DNA of 35,439 nt from Calothrix sp. MO_167.B12 (lineage in GTDB: Bacteria; Cyanobacteriota; Cyanobacteriia; Cyanobacteriales; Nostocaceae): assembly GCA_030066045.1 (NCBI GenBank), contig JASJCJ010000093.1, positions 1 through 35,439 on the forward strand, in the 5' to 3' direction. Every line of letters starts with the position of its first letter. Within the stretch, counting starts at the first letter, position 1. Under the pieces are notes generated by a model, which worked only from the letters and a program-made list of their open reading frames with translations, searched no databases and was not told where the DNA came from. The translations under genes were made by a program, and so were the position numbers. Positions 25,242-34,378 of this stretch are shown in pieces.

Positions 25242-27437
25242 TCATCGATTTCCCATTACGCCTACAGAACTTTGAGATACTTCAGTTGCCTCTACTGACT
25301 CTTCCTTATAATAAAAATATCCCTCCGGCTCGCGCTTCACATTCACATCATTAACCACCATACCCAAGACGTTCTGCCCTGATTGATTCAAAAACTCCTT
25401 AGCAGCGCTGGCACTATTCCAGTCAGCTACTCCTGGACGAGCCACAAGTAAAATACCATCAGTCAACTTGCCTAAAACCCCAGTATCTGCCGTCCCTGCT
25501 AAGGGAGGAGTATCAAAAATTACGACATCATACTCTGCTTTAAAACTATTTATTAATGCAGACATCCTCTGGGAATCCAATAAGGCTACAGGATTAGGAG
25601 GTATGACTCCAGAGGTTAATATATCTAGGTTAGGCATAACTGTTTGTACCACTGTCTCCAAATTCAGTTGGTCAACAATCATATTGCTCAAACCCGTAGC
25701 ATTAGTTAGTTGCCAAATATGATGCTGGGTAGGACGACGCATATCTGCATCAACTAACAGTACTCGACGACCTACTTGCGCCATAGCCGTAGCTAAGTTA
25801 GCGGAAATAGAAGATTTCCCTTCCCTAGGGACAGAACTGGTAACCGCGATCGCTTTTAGTGGCGTATCAGAAAGAAATTTCAGATTTGCTTGTAATATCT
25901 GGTACGCATCGCCTACAGGGAATTGCGGTAAATCTCTACCGATAACTTTGGGAGTAGATACATCTCCAGATTTTACAGATTTCTTCTTTTTGCCATAACC
26001 ATTCAATGCCGGAATCACTCCCAGTAAGGTGTACTGGAATAATTCTCTGGTTTCTTTTACAGTCTTCAAAGACCTATCCGTCAAATCTAAAGAGAAGGCT
26101 GCTATTATACCCAATAAAGCACCAACTAACGCTCCACCCCCGATAGTAATTTTTTTGTTAGCAGGCATCGGCTCATCTGGTACTCGAGCCGGAGAAACAA
26201 CGCGGGCATTACCAATATTTTGATTTTCAGCTACATTGATCTCTTGCAGTCTAGTTAATAGTGCTTCATAGGTCGTTTGAGCGGCTTTCAATTTTCGCTC
26301 TAGTTCTCGTTGAGTTTGTTCCAGTTGGGGAAGAATATTTGCTCTTTGCTTGTAAGCAAGCCTAGCTTGAGTCAGGGCAGCTATACGTTTCTCCAAGCCA
26401 AGACGCTCTGACTGAATACGAACAGAATCTGCAATTAGGCTTTGTTGTAGTTCTCTAATCTGTAAGTTACCTGGATTTACCGGCTGATTACTACCATTGA
26501 CTTGTTGTATCCGTTTTTCAAGTAAACCTTTGAGAACCGCAGCCTTTTCTTGCAAATTCACAATGGTGGGGTGTGTGGGTTGTAACTTTGTCTGTTCTAC
26601 AGCAAGTTCACTTTCAGCTTTCTGAAGCTCTTCTAGCACACTTTGCACCCCTGGGGTTTGGCTCAAGGAAGCAAATGAAACTGCTTTTCCAGAATCAATA
26701 TTTATCTCTTGCTGTAATTTTTGTGCCCTAGCAGCTATATCGACTAAGTTAGCTTGAGTTTCAGTCAGCTGCTCTTCTATTTTAGCGATCGCGCTAACCG
26801 ATGTTGATGCTTCTTGTGGTAAAGAAATAATTTTATATCTTTCTTTGAATCTACGTAGTGCTGATTCTGCTTGTCTAACAGCAACTTCTGTATTGGGTAA
26901 TTGCTGTCGGATAAACTTGCGAGCTGAGGCTGCTTGGGCACGGTTAGACTCAATATTATTCTTAATATATACTTGTACAAGTTTATTAACTACTTTTGCT
27001 GCTTGGTCTGGATCTTCATCAGCATAAGAAATTTGAATCAGATCTGTACCTGTAACAGTGCTGACTCCAAGTAGTTCGCGAAAATCCTTGACTTTTAATA
27101 ACTCACCTTCACCATCTTTGAGGTCAAGAGCTGTGATGGTTTCTTCCAGAACTGGAACTGATGTGATAATTCTTGCTTGAGTGTCTAGAGGGCTATTGTT
27201 GCTAGCTAATGACTCTAGTTTTCCTCTAGCATCTTCTAAACCTGTTAAAGAGGGGGTTTTATTTGTCTCAACTAATATAGTACTTTCTGCTAAGTACCCA
27301 GGTTGTCCAGAAAACGCTAGGAAGGATGAGAAACCAACAACTACGCTCAAAACACCTGTGGCTGGTAGCCAACGTCGTTGGAGAACAAGCCAGTACTTTT
27401 GAAAGTCAATTTCTTCTAAATGCTCTTTAGGATCCAT
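25242..27437 (-). CDS. Polysaccharide co-polymerase with BY-kinase domain (Wzc-like)
   Basis: A 731-residue inner-membrane protein controlling chain length and export. It has a Wzz domain with a first membrane segment (24-41), a long periplasmic coiled-coil region (about 165-400), the Pro-rich VPDEPMPANK before the second membrane segment (430-448), and a cytoplasmic tyrosine-kinase domain: Walker A SSVPREGKSS (534-543), Walker A' VLLVDADMRRP (559-569) and Walker B VVIFDTPP (638-645). The C-terminal tyrosine cluster is short (Y707, Y709, Y710). It heads the minus-strand locus, 55 bp after a small Cys-rich protein gene. It contains two HIP1 sites, unlike the genes further left. Confidence 0.92.
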   Translation of the reverse strand: MDPKEHLEEIDFQKYWLVLQRRWLPATGVLSVVVGFSSFLAFSGQPGYLAESTILVETNKTPSLTGLEDARGKLESLASNNSPLDTQARIITSVPVLEETITALDLKDGEGELLKVKDFRELLGVSTVTGTDLIQISYADEDPDQAAKVVNKLVQVYIKNNIESNRAQAASARKFIRQQLPNTEVAVRQAESALRRFKERYKIISLPQEASTSVSAIAKIEEQLTETQANLVDIAARAQKLQQEINIDSGKAVSFASLSQTPGVQSVLEELQKAESELAVEQTKLQPTHPTIVNLQEKAAVLKGLLEKRIQQVNGSNQPVNPGNLQIRELQQSLIADSVRIQSERLGLEKRIAALTQARLAYKQRANILPQLEQTQRELERKLKAAQTTYEALLTRLQEINVAENQNIGNARVVSPARVPDEPMPANKKITIGGGALVGALLGIIAAFSLDLTDRSLKTVKETRELFQYTLLGVIPALNGYGKKKKSVKSGDVSTPKVIGRDLPQFPVGDAYQILQANLKFLSDTPLKAIAVTSSVPREGKSSISANLATAMAQVGRRVLLVDADMRRPTQHHIWQLTNATGLSNMIVDQLNLETVVQTVMPNLDILTSGVIPPNPVALLDSQRMSALINSFKAEYDVVIFDTPPLAGTADTGVLGKLTDGILLVARPGVADWNSASAAKEFLNQSGQNVLGMVVNDVNVKREPEGYFYYKEESVEATEVSQSSVGVMGNR

Positions 27438-27492
27438 GATGTGAGATACTCCGGCTGATTTTTTATGCTTTTGCCACTACAACAAGTATAAG

Positions 27493-27921
27493 TTAGCCGT
27501 AAAAATGTGAAGACTTGCTGCTATTATAATTAAGCTTCCGTGACTGTTTGAGGGTAAACTCTCCCACAGAAGGATTTCCTCTAGGATCTATTGCCCCTGT
27601 GGCTCGTTGCCATATTGCCGCAGGTGCTACTGATAACTGGTAACTACGTTCGCCGGTTTTTCTGACATGATACCATTCCGTTTTTTGACAGCGATCGCAC
27701 CAAAATGCTTCTAACCATTCACCTTGAAGGGAGACTGTGGTCTTCGCTGCCATTAAAACACGAGCCTTCTGACGACCTATGCCGCGCTGCCTCAATTGCT
27801 GGACATTGTCTGCAAACAATGAATATTTTGGGCTAACACTATCGAGATAGCACCTATGAATCGGACAATATATTGCTCGCCGTTTAGAACGTTTCCTATT
27901 TCGGTCACACCTTTTCTGCAT
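27493..27921 (-). CDS. Conserved-looking small protein with Cys pairs
   Basis: A 142-residue protein I do not recognise by name. The N-terminus is strongly basic (MQKRCDRNRKRSKRR). CPIHRC (19-24) and CDRCQ (75-79) look like the two halves of a zinc-binding site. Between them is a region with LRQRGIGRQKARVLMAAKTT, possibly helical. A HIP1 site lies at 27691-27698. As the first gene before the Wzc-like gene it could be a regulator or nucleic-acid-binding factor for the locus, which is inference only. Confidence 0.65.
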   Translation of the reverse strand: MQKRCDRNRKRSKRRAIYCPIHRCYLDSVSPKYSLFADNVQQLRQRGIGRQKARVLMAAKTTVSLQGEWLEAFWCDRCQKTEWYHVRKTGERSYQLSVAPAAIWQRATGAIDPRGNPSVGEFTLKQSRKLNYNSSKSSHFYG

Positions 27922-29682
27922 ATAATTTCGACCTCCTTCATTGCTTAAGTCATAGTTAACGACCTAGCCCCCAAGAGTCTGACTTTTCAGACCCACCTGT
28001 ATCCTCAAATCTAATTAGAGAGGAATTAGAAGGTTCGTTTGGAGGGACTGAGATCAAATGGACCATCGAAGCCCGTCTCCATTAAGAGTTATATATTTAA
28101 TTCAAATCAGCTAAAGCTAGCCAGCAAGCTTGACATAACTAGAACTACAACAAATGGAACAAGGGAAAAATATTCTTAATGTGCACCAATGCACTAATTC
28201 TTTTCATTTCATTTCCCCCTGAACAGACACTTCGGCTAAAGACGAATGAATTTTGTTTTTGTTCCTTTTAATGTTAGCTCAAAACAGTTAATATTTGACA
28301 TCACAAATACGAGCTTAGAGAGTACTGGATTATTGACATTTTATTCAAATATAGAAAAACTGATCATCATAATATTAAATCAATATTGATTTTGAATAGA
28401 TAAATTTTTCTATATCAGAACTAGCTTAGTAGTAAATGTCTTGATAACTTAAATGAGTAGACAAACAACCCTCGGTAGATTAATCCCATTAACCAATAAT
28501 AATTATGTTTTGTGTCAACTAAACTATTGGTTTAATATTTAGCTTAATATATATACACCCAGGGACTGAGGTCATCAGGAAAGTTTTTATACGTGATATA
28601 GCAGACTACATCTAAGTGGAGTCAGAGCATCTGCTTATGGTAGAGGTGTTATTCATATTACACACCAAAAATAATATACACTAAATCTTGTCCATTTACA
28701 ATGTATTCACTGATACTTTTTTACTTGCATACGTATTTTCACTGATACAACCTGTAATATAATATCAATATCAGTTTTGATTCTAAAGAGCTAAAGTGTA
28801 TATTGAAAGATGTTATGAGGCTTATGCTCTTATCTATATTGAAATAAAAAAAGTATATTTTTATATAATTTATTAATTTGGAGTATTAAAAAAAATAATG
28901 CATTAAATTATATCAATAGCTAAATATTAACTGTTACCCAGGCAGTAGCCAAGATTAGACAGATGAGATGTGTCGCAGTATATATTGTCTTCATTGAGCT
29001 ATAAGGGATTTGTGTATCAATAAAATAAAATACCAGTCAAATATCCATTGCTCAATAGATTGTAAAACATAGTTGTCATGTTAATAACCTGCAAATGGCT
29101 AACTACAAATTACTTAACTTAGCCCAAGTTGCTTCAGTTCAATTTATGTAAGCAGTGTTAATTCACCCCTATGGCATTACAAACTATTTTAAATATCAAA
29201 AAATACATCTGTATACGTATTAGCACTTTATATTTAAAGTTACAAAAAAGACTTTATTAATAAGTGTTAATACTGAATACATAAAAGGGTATTAATGTGT
29301 TAAATATTTGAATAGCAAGCAATATAGTTCCATGATCTATGCTTCGCGCCTTGTAAATTACTCACACAAAGGTACCAATATTTACAGGTAAAAATAAAAA
29401 ATATAGTCATCTAGGTTCGGATGGCATTAGTAACTTCCTTAATAGTTACTATTTTTTTGCAAGCAGAGAAATAAGAAAAGTTTAAAGGTAAAGGATTTTC
29501 ACTTTTTCCTTAACCTTTTCTCTCACTTCTGCAATACATCTATTGACTCAATTGCTGGAGAAATAACATTGATTGCTGATTAAGTCATGATTATTTTTCC
29601 AGCATTCTGGAGTGGTTAACATACTTTCCTAACCATTTTTCATTACTCACATAACCAAATTCCTACTTTTTGAAAAAAATTT
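27922..29682. other. 1.76-kb AT-rich region without a clear gene
   Basis: No frame longer than about 60 codons is convincing on either strand, and no tRNA or rRNA is seen. The region lies between divergent units (the polysaccharide locus to the left, the pilT-like gene to the right), so promoters for both are expected here. Visible structure is limited: an AATATTAAATCAATATT inverted repeat near 28370-28387, the short direct repeat TTCACTGATAC (about 28703 and 28736), and a short less AT-rich patch at about 27960-28080. A non-coding RNA or long leader is possible but not shown. Confidence 0.6.
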
Positions 29683-31041
29683 ATGACAGAATCACCCAGT
29701 GCATCAAATTCCATTCCAGTACCCAGTGCACCACCACTACCACCACCACCACCAAAGCTCACATCTTCTGCCACACTTCGCCAACCACAAAGTACAGCAG
29801 ATATGCCAGAGGAAGATAGTAGTGCCCAGGGTAACCCAATTCCTACGAATAAATATCCTAAAGCTGAATGGGTAGGAGATACCAGCAATAATAAAAGCAA
29901 TGTTTCTCCACCTCCTAACAAACATCATCAAAATACTCCACCTCCTATTCCTCAAGCTGCAAGTGTGAAAAGTAAAAATTTACACCCTACTTTTGAGCAA
30001 TTGGTAAAACATGCTTATGACAAAGGGTATTCCGACATCCATCTAGGTGTGGGTGAAATACCTCGGTTCCGCAATCGGGGAGAAATAGAAGCAACAGATT
30101 ATCCGGAAACAGATAAGGAAACCTTTGTTGGTTGGTTGCGAGAGGTGTTAAATGAGGTTGAGGTGAAGCAGTTTCAAGAACACCTGGATTTCGATGGTGC
30201 AACTCAGTTTGATTTTGCTCGGGTACGGATCAATATTTTTGATACTCTCAAAGGCTACGCCATGGTGCTGCGCTTGATTCCACTGAAAATCTTGACCATG
30301 GAGCAATTGAGATTACCAACAATTTTTAGAGATATTTGTCATCATCACAAAGGATTGATTTTGGTGACAGGTCCCACTGGTTCAGGTAAATCCACAACCA
30401 TGGCGGCGATGATTGACTATATCAATAAGGAGATGCCTAAGCATATTATTACCATTGAAGACCCGATTGAATTTGTTCACAAAAGTCAAACGTCTTTGGT
30501 GAAGCAACGGGAAGTGGGAATGCATACCCGGAAGTTTGACAATGCTTTAAAAGCAGCTTTACGGGAAGACCCGGATCTGATTCTAGTGGGGGAAATGCGG
30601 GATAAAGAAACGGTAAATACTGCTCTCAAAGCCGCACAAACAGGTCACTTAGTCATGGGAACCCTGCATACCAACAGTGCTGTGAAAACCATTGAGCGTA
30701 TCCTCAATCTCTATTCTGGAGAAGAGCAGGATGCTATGCGAGTAGCAATTTCCGAGTCTTTAGTGGCAGTTATTGCTCAAGGTTTATGTCGAACTACTGA
30801 TGGTAAACGGGCTGCTTTCCACGATATTCTCATCAATACAGATGCCATTAAAGACTGGATTAAAGATGGTAAGTATGACGAAATCACTGAATTGATGAAG
30901 CAAGCCAGTTTTGATGGCATGATTACCATGAATCAATCTTTATTCAATCTCTACCAAGAAGGTAGGATTACAGAAGAAACTGCTTTGGAAATGTCACCAA
31001 CTCCTAACGAAATGGCACAGTTCTTGAGGGGAAGAGTTTAG
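29683..31041 (+). CDS. pilT: PilT-type twitching motility ATPase with Pro-rich N-terminus
   Basis: A 452-residue type IV pilus retraction-type ATPase. Residues 1-100 are a disordered Pro/Ser-rich extension (PPLPPPPPK, PPPIPQ). Then come the PilT N-domain (FEQLVKHAYDKGYSDIHLG), Walker A GPTGSGKST (230-238), Asp box IITIEDPIEFVH (255-266), Walker B DLILVGEMRD (298-307) and His box GHLVMGTLHTNSA (321-333). The usual AIRNLIRE motif is AIKDWIKD (388-395). It resembles the second, atypical PilT paralogue of cyanobacteria rather than the canonical one. It is separated from the next gene by tandem repeats, so it may be monocistronic. Confidence 0.88.
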   Translation: MTESPSASNSIPVPSAPPLPPPPPKLTSSATLRQPQSTADMPEEDSSAQGNPIPTNKYPKAEWVGDTSNNKSNVSPPPNKHHQNTPPPIPQAASVKSKNLHPTFEQLVKHAYDKGYSDIHLGVGEIPRFRNRGEIEATDYPETDKETFVGWLREVLNEVEVKQFQEHLDFDGATQFDFARVRINIFDTLKGYAMVLRLIPLKILTMEQLRLPTIFRDICHHHKGLILVTGPTGSGKSTTMAAMIDYINKEMPKHIITIEDPIEFVHKSQTSLVKQREVGMHTRKFDNALKAALREDPDLILVGEMRDKETVNTALKAAQTGHLVMGTLHTNSAVKTIERILNLYSGEEQDAMRVAISESLVAVIAQGLCRTTDGKRAAFHDILINTDAIKDWIKDGKYDEITELMKQASFDGMITMNQSLFNLYQEGRITEETALEMSPTPNEMAQFLRGRV

Positions 31042-31182
31042 GAAGAGAGTGAAGGAGTGAGGCCGTAGGGGCGGGGTTTCCCCGCCTGGAGTGAGGGAGG
31101 CAAGGAGGGAAGGAGTGAGGGAGGCAAGGAGGGAAGGAGTGAGGGAGTGAGGGAGTGAAGGAGTGAGGGAGGGAAGGAGAGA
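31040..31182. repeat. Purine-rich tandem repeats (GGAGTGA type) with a palindrome
   Basis: Many copies of 7-bp GGAGTGA and GGAGGGA-like units, including the duplicated block GGAGTGAGGGAGGCAAGGAG. At 31070-31086 lies the palindrome GGCGGGGTTTCCCCGCC, which recurs at 33644-33660. This is STRR-type repetitive DNA as known from filamentous cyanobacteria. Confidence 0.75.
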
Positions 31183-31280
31183 AATAGCAGATGGCTAATA
31201 GTTTCTTGGGGATAATTTATTTTTTGGTTTTTCCTAGGTAAGGTAAAAGAATACTTTTACCTTTTTTTTGAGCTGATTTT

Positions 31281-32042
31281 GTGCGTCTAAATCCAGATCA
31301 ATCAACCCTACCCCAGGTGTTTAAAGGCATCGCTTTATTTACTCCCGGTGGAGATATTATTTATTGCATCGATCCTAGTAAAAAGGGTCGATGGCATTCT
31401 CATTTGTGTATGACCTTGCAGGAAATTCTGGACTTACCGGAACCGCCTCACTTTTTAGTACCTTGTTATACAGCGACTATAGATCATTGGTTAGATCCCC
31501 ATACTCAAAAAATACGTACTTTTGCTGAAGCTTATCCAGGGGTTCTACAGCACCAGGCTATATTAAATGCTATTTTCAGTACAGGAGAATTGGTATGGCA
31601 GCCAGCACCTTGGCAGGAAGGATTGTGCGATCGCATGGTGTTAGAAACCTATCGTTCTTCGTTTCCTCAACTTTGGGAAGACCATGACTTAATTATACCC
31701 ATGAATCTTTCTGAACCAGAATCTTTATATTACCCACCTGCAACTGTCGTACAAGAAGTACATACAAAAACTCAAGGATATGTACTACGACTGTTTGTGG
31801 CAGGACATAGTGCTAGTACTGAGCGCATTTTGCAAAATTTACACGAGCTTCTAGAAACGCATTTAGGTCAACCTTACACTCTCAAGGTAATTGATGTTCT
31901 AACTCATCCAGAACAAGCTGAAGCCAATCATGTATCTGCTACTCCTAATTTAGTTAGAGTTTGGCCTCATCCAGTACGACGGATTGTTGGTAATTTTGAT
32001 AACTCGGAAAAACTTCTCCAATTTCTAGGAGTAATGGAGTGA
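31281..32042 (+). CDS. KaiB-domain protein with unknown N-terminal domain
   Basis: A 253-residue protein starting with GTG. Residues 166-250 form a KaiB-like thioredoxin-fold domain: GYVLRLFVAGHSASTERILQ, then YTLKVIDVLTHPEQAE, SATPNLVRVWPHPVRRIVGN and LLQFLG. These match KaiB in order and spacing, including the ATPxLxxVxPxPVRxIxG block. Residues 1-160 (KGIALFTPGGDIIYCIDPSK, PCYTATIDHWLDPHTQKIRT) belong to no family I can name. Both SasA and KaiB use this fold to bind KaiC, so a link to the circadian clock is possible but not shown. It carries a HIP1 site at 31627-31634. Confidence 0.82.
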   Translation: MRLNPDQSTLPQVFKGIALFTPGGDIIYCIDPSKKGRWHSHLCMTLQEILDLPEPPHFLVPCYTATIDHWLDPHTQKIRTFAEAYPGVLQHQAILNAIFSTGELVWQPAPWQEGLCDRMVLETYRSSFPQLWEDHDLIIPMNLSEPESLYYPPATVVQEVHTKTQGYVLRLFVAGHSASTERILQNLHELLETHLGQPYTLKVIDVLTHPEQAEANHVSATPNLVRVWPHPVRRIVGNFDNSEKLLQFLGVME

Positions 32043-32215
32043 TGGAGTGAGGGAGTGAGGGAGTGATGGTTGAGGGTTGACAGTTGACAGTTGACAGTTG
32101 ATGGGGTGATGAGAAAAAAATTTGTCCCCTTCTTTCACTCCTTCCCTCCTTCCCTCTTTCCCTCCTTCCCTCCTTCCCTCCTTCCCTCCTTCCCTCTTTC
32201 CCTCCTTCCCTCCTC
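32040..32215. repeat. Tandem heptamer repeats in both orientations
   Basis: GGAGTGA/GGAGTGATGG units (32038-32068), then three to four TTGACAG units (about 32077-32100), then a pyrimidine-rich run of CCTTCCCT units (about 32130-32215). The last is the complementary orientation of the repeats at 31040-31182. The run ends 8 bp before the ald stop codon. The open frame across it on the minus strand is low-complexity and not a gene. Confidence 0.75.
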
Positions 32216-32222
32216 ATCTCTT

Positions 32223-33314
32223 CTAATTAACTAGATCGGGGAACACCTGCTGTACTGCTGGATGGAGTAAGCAATGATTCTTGACGTTTAAGCCTTTGGC
32301 TAGGGCGGGGTTGTTTTCCAATGCTTCCATACCTTGGTTGGCTAACTGGACTGCATAGGGTAAAGTGCTGTTATTTAATGCTTGGGTTGCAGTCCAAGGT
32401 ACGGCTCCTGGCATATTCGGAACACCATAATGTACTACCCCTTCTTCAATGTAGGTGGGATTTGTGTGGGAAGTGGGATGTAAAGTTTCAATACAACCAC
32501 CTTGATCTACTGCTACGTCCACAATTACCGAACCAGGAGACATTTGTTTGACTAATTCACGGGATACTAATATTGGTGCTCTACGTCCCGGTATTAATAC
32601 TGCACCAATTAGTAAGTCTGCTGCTTGTACGCTGGCTTCTATGTGAGTGGAGTTGCTGTAAATTAATTCTACTCTGGAGCCAAAAAGGGTTTCTAAATAT
32701 GCTAGCCGCTCTACATTTATATCTAAAATTTCTACAGCAGCACCCATACCCACGGCAATTTTAGCGGCTTCTGTTCCCACAACTCCACCACCTAAAATTG
32801 TCACTTTACCAGGTCTTACTCCTGGAACACCTCCCAAAAGCACTCCTCTTCCGCCTTGCTGGCGTTCTAGGAATCTTGCTCCAAATTGCACTGCTAAACG
32901 ACCAGCAATAATACTCATGGGGGTGAGCAATGGTAATTTATTCGCTCCTGGTTGCTCCACAGTTTCGTAAGCGATCGCTGTTACCCCGCAATCAATTAAA
33001 TGCTCGGTTAATTTCCGATCTGCCGCTAAGTGTAAATACGTAAATAATATTTGTCCTTTTTGCAAATATTTATATTCTGGTGTTAATGGTTCTTTGACTT
33101 TGATTACTAAATCACGCTCCCAAGCTGCTTCGGCTGTAGGGACTATTGTCGCCCCCGCATTCTGATAATCATCATCTGTAAAACCAGCACCATTCCCAGC
33201 TTTTGTTTCCACAAAAATGGCATGACCGTTTTCCTTGAGCACTCGCACACTAGAAGGACTTAAGCCAACCCGAAACTCCAGATCCTTTGTTTCTTTAGGA
33301 ATACCAATTTCCAT
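32223..33314 (-). CDS. ald: Alanine dehydrogenase
   Basis: A 363-residue NAD-dependent enzyme interconverting L-alanine and pyruvate plus ammonium. Seen: MEIGIPKETKDLEFRVGLSP with Arg15, KVKEPL with Lys74, YLH with His95 (these correspond to known substrate-binding and catalytic residues), the TPMSIIAGRLA segment, the NAD-binding TILGGGVVGTEAAKIAVGMG (172-191) and the C-terminal VDVAVDQGGCIETLHPTSH block. Length is normal. A HIP1 site lies at 32971-32978. It is oriented against the KaiB-domain gene, with tandem repeats between the two ends. Confidence 0.96.
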   Translation of the reverse strand: MEIGIPKETKDLEFRVGLSPSSVRVLKENGHAIFVETKAGNGAGFTDDDYQNAGATIVPTAEAAWERDLVIKVKEPLTPEYKYLQKGQILFTYLHLAADRKLTEHLIDCGVTAIAYETVEQPGANKLPLLTPMSIIAGRLAVQFGARFLERQQGGRGVLLGGVPGVRPGKVTILGGGVVGTEAAKIAVGMGAAVEILDINVERLAYLETLFGSRVELIYSNSTHIEASVQAADLLIGAVLIPGRRAPILVSRELVKQMSPGSVIVDVAVDQGGCIETLHPTSHTNPTYIEEGVVHYGVPNMPGAVPWTATQALNNSTLPYAVQLANQGMEALENNPALAKGLNVKNHCLLHPAVQQVFPDLVN

Positions 33315-33639
33315 ATACTTCCTCTACCTTATTGTTTTGTGTAGCTTTAGTTTGTCAATCTATTTATACTCTGTCAGTCTCATGTGTATCCAAAACAGAG
33401 AAATCAACAGCATAATATCTTTACTAAATTAGTCAGGCTCGCCAAACTGTTGAATAATTTCAATATTTTCTATTGCTATCAAACTATAGGAATCCCATTT
33501 GATGGATGTTCGTTGGTGTGGTACAGCCATAGTTAAGTAGCCATCATGAACTGCGTGCACCAGTACCAATGAAAATATATTTTCAAGTGAGTCCCCCAGG
33601 GGAAAATCCCACAACCAAGCATGAAAATAATCTCCTTAC

Positions 33640-33718
33640 TCTGGGCGGGGTTTCCCCGCCCCTACTCATTCACTCCTTCACTCCTTCACTCCTTCAATCC
33701 TTCCCTCCTTCACTCCTT
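33640..33718. repeat. Palindrome plus CACTCCTT tandem repeats
   Basis: GGCGGGGTTTCCCCGCC (33644-33660) is followed by six or more TTCACTCC-like units. It is the reverse-oriented counterpart of the block at 31040-31182, which carries the same palindrome and heptamers. Confidence 0.7.
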
Positions 33719-34106
33719 ATTTTCAAGTTAGGTAGGCATGATTTGTAAGACTAAAACTCACAGGCGGGGTGAGGTTTCATATTTAATTTGACACAGTTAC
33801 TTACTAGTAAAGATATAAAATGGGTAACAAGGAACACAGAACATCAAGTACAGTGAGTCTTTTTGACATACAGGCTACGTCATTGATTGATATTCCGTTT
33901 TTTTCGCCATTCTAATTATAATTATGTCCTAAAATTTCTAGTTACCGTTAGGTATGCCTTCAAATCCAGAATACTGAACTCCGGATTGTTCTAGGAAATT
34001 TAACAAAGCAACAGGAATTGGGAGTGTATTCCCGTAAAGGCTCCTAGTATTTTGTCCTATTAATTTTGAAGAGCTGCTGTAGTGCGGGCATCTTGCCCGC
34101 TTCTTT

Positions 34107-34170
34107 ACACCAGGGAGCGAGACGCTCCCACTACAATTACACCAGGGAGCGAGACGCTCCCACCACAATT
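34107..34170. repeat. Two tandem 32-bp hairpin units
   Basis: Two adjacent copies (34107-34138 and 34139-34170) differ at one base. Each contains GGGAGCGAGACGCTCCC, a 7-bp perfect stem with an AGA loop. A separate hairpin, GCGGGCATCTTGCCCGC, precedes them. This is a typical dispersed cyanobacterial intergenic repeat. Confidence 0.8.
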
Positions 34171-34378
34171 ATTTACCTATCGAAACTAATGTGGTGGAGT
34201 ACTAGATTGTATTTGTATTGCTCATCAGTTGCAGCCAAGCCATCCAACCTCACAAAACCTGAACATGAACAGAATTGTTCGGCAACGCGTTAAGCTGGAT
34301 AAGAGTGTTAATTTATTGGTTTTTATCTTAAATCCCCTGTTCCTGTCACTTTAAGTATGCGCTGCTTGAGAAACCCGA

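Larger units (their letters stand above)
33315..34378. other. Repeat-rich region without a clear gene
   Basis: About 1.06 kb between ald and the terC-like gene, probably with both promoters. A 61-codon minus-strand frame (33429-33614) has ordinary composition but no recognisable motif. The rest contains the GGCGGGGTTTCCCCGCC palindrome with CACTCCTT tandem units, a GCGGGCATCTTGCCCGC hairpin (34084-34100) and a duplicated 32-bp hairpin unit. Confidence 0.55.

Noticed and set aside
31070-31086. Rho-independent terminator after the pilT-like gene
   Set aside because: The GGCGGGGTTTCCCCGCC stem lacks a following T-run and recurs as a dispersed palindrome at 33644-33660.
31040-32215. Possible CRISPR array in the repetitive DNA around the KaiB-domain gene
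   Set aside because: The units are 7 bp and directly adjacent, without unique spacers, and there are no cas genes.
31954-32217. 87-codon minus-strand frame rich in Arg, Glu, Gly and Lys
   Set aside because: It is the translation of the CCTTCCCT tandem array and overlaps the end of the KaiB-domain gene on the other strand.
33429-33614. 61-codon minus-strand frame between ald and the terC-like gene
   Set aside because: Composition is protein-like but there is no recognisable motif or convincing ribosome-binding site. It could be a relic, but I cannot support it as a gene.
33938-34293. Two overlapping short frames on opposite strands near 34.1 kb
   Set aside because: Both translate the duplicated 32-bp hairpin units and show no protein features.
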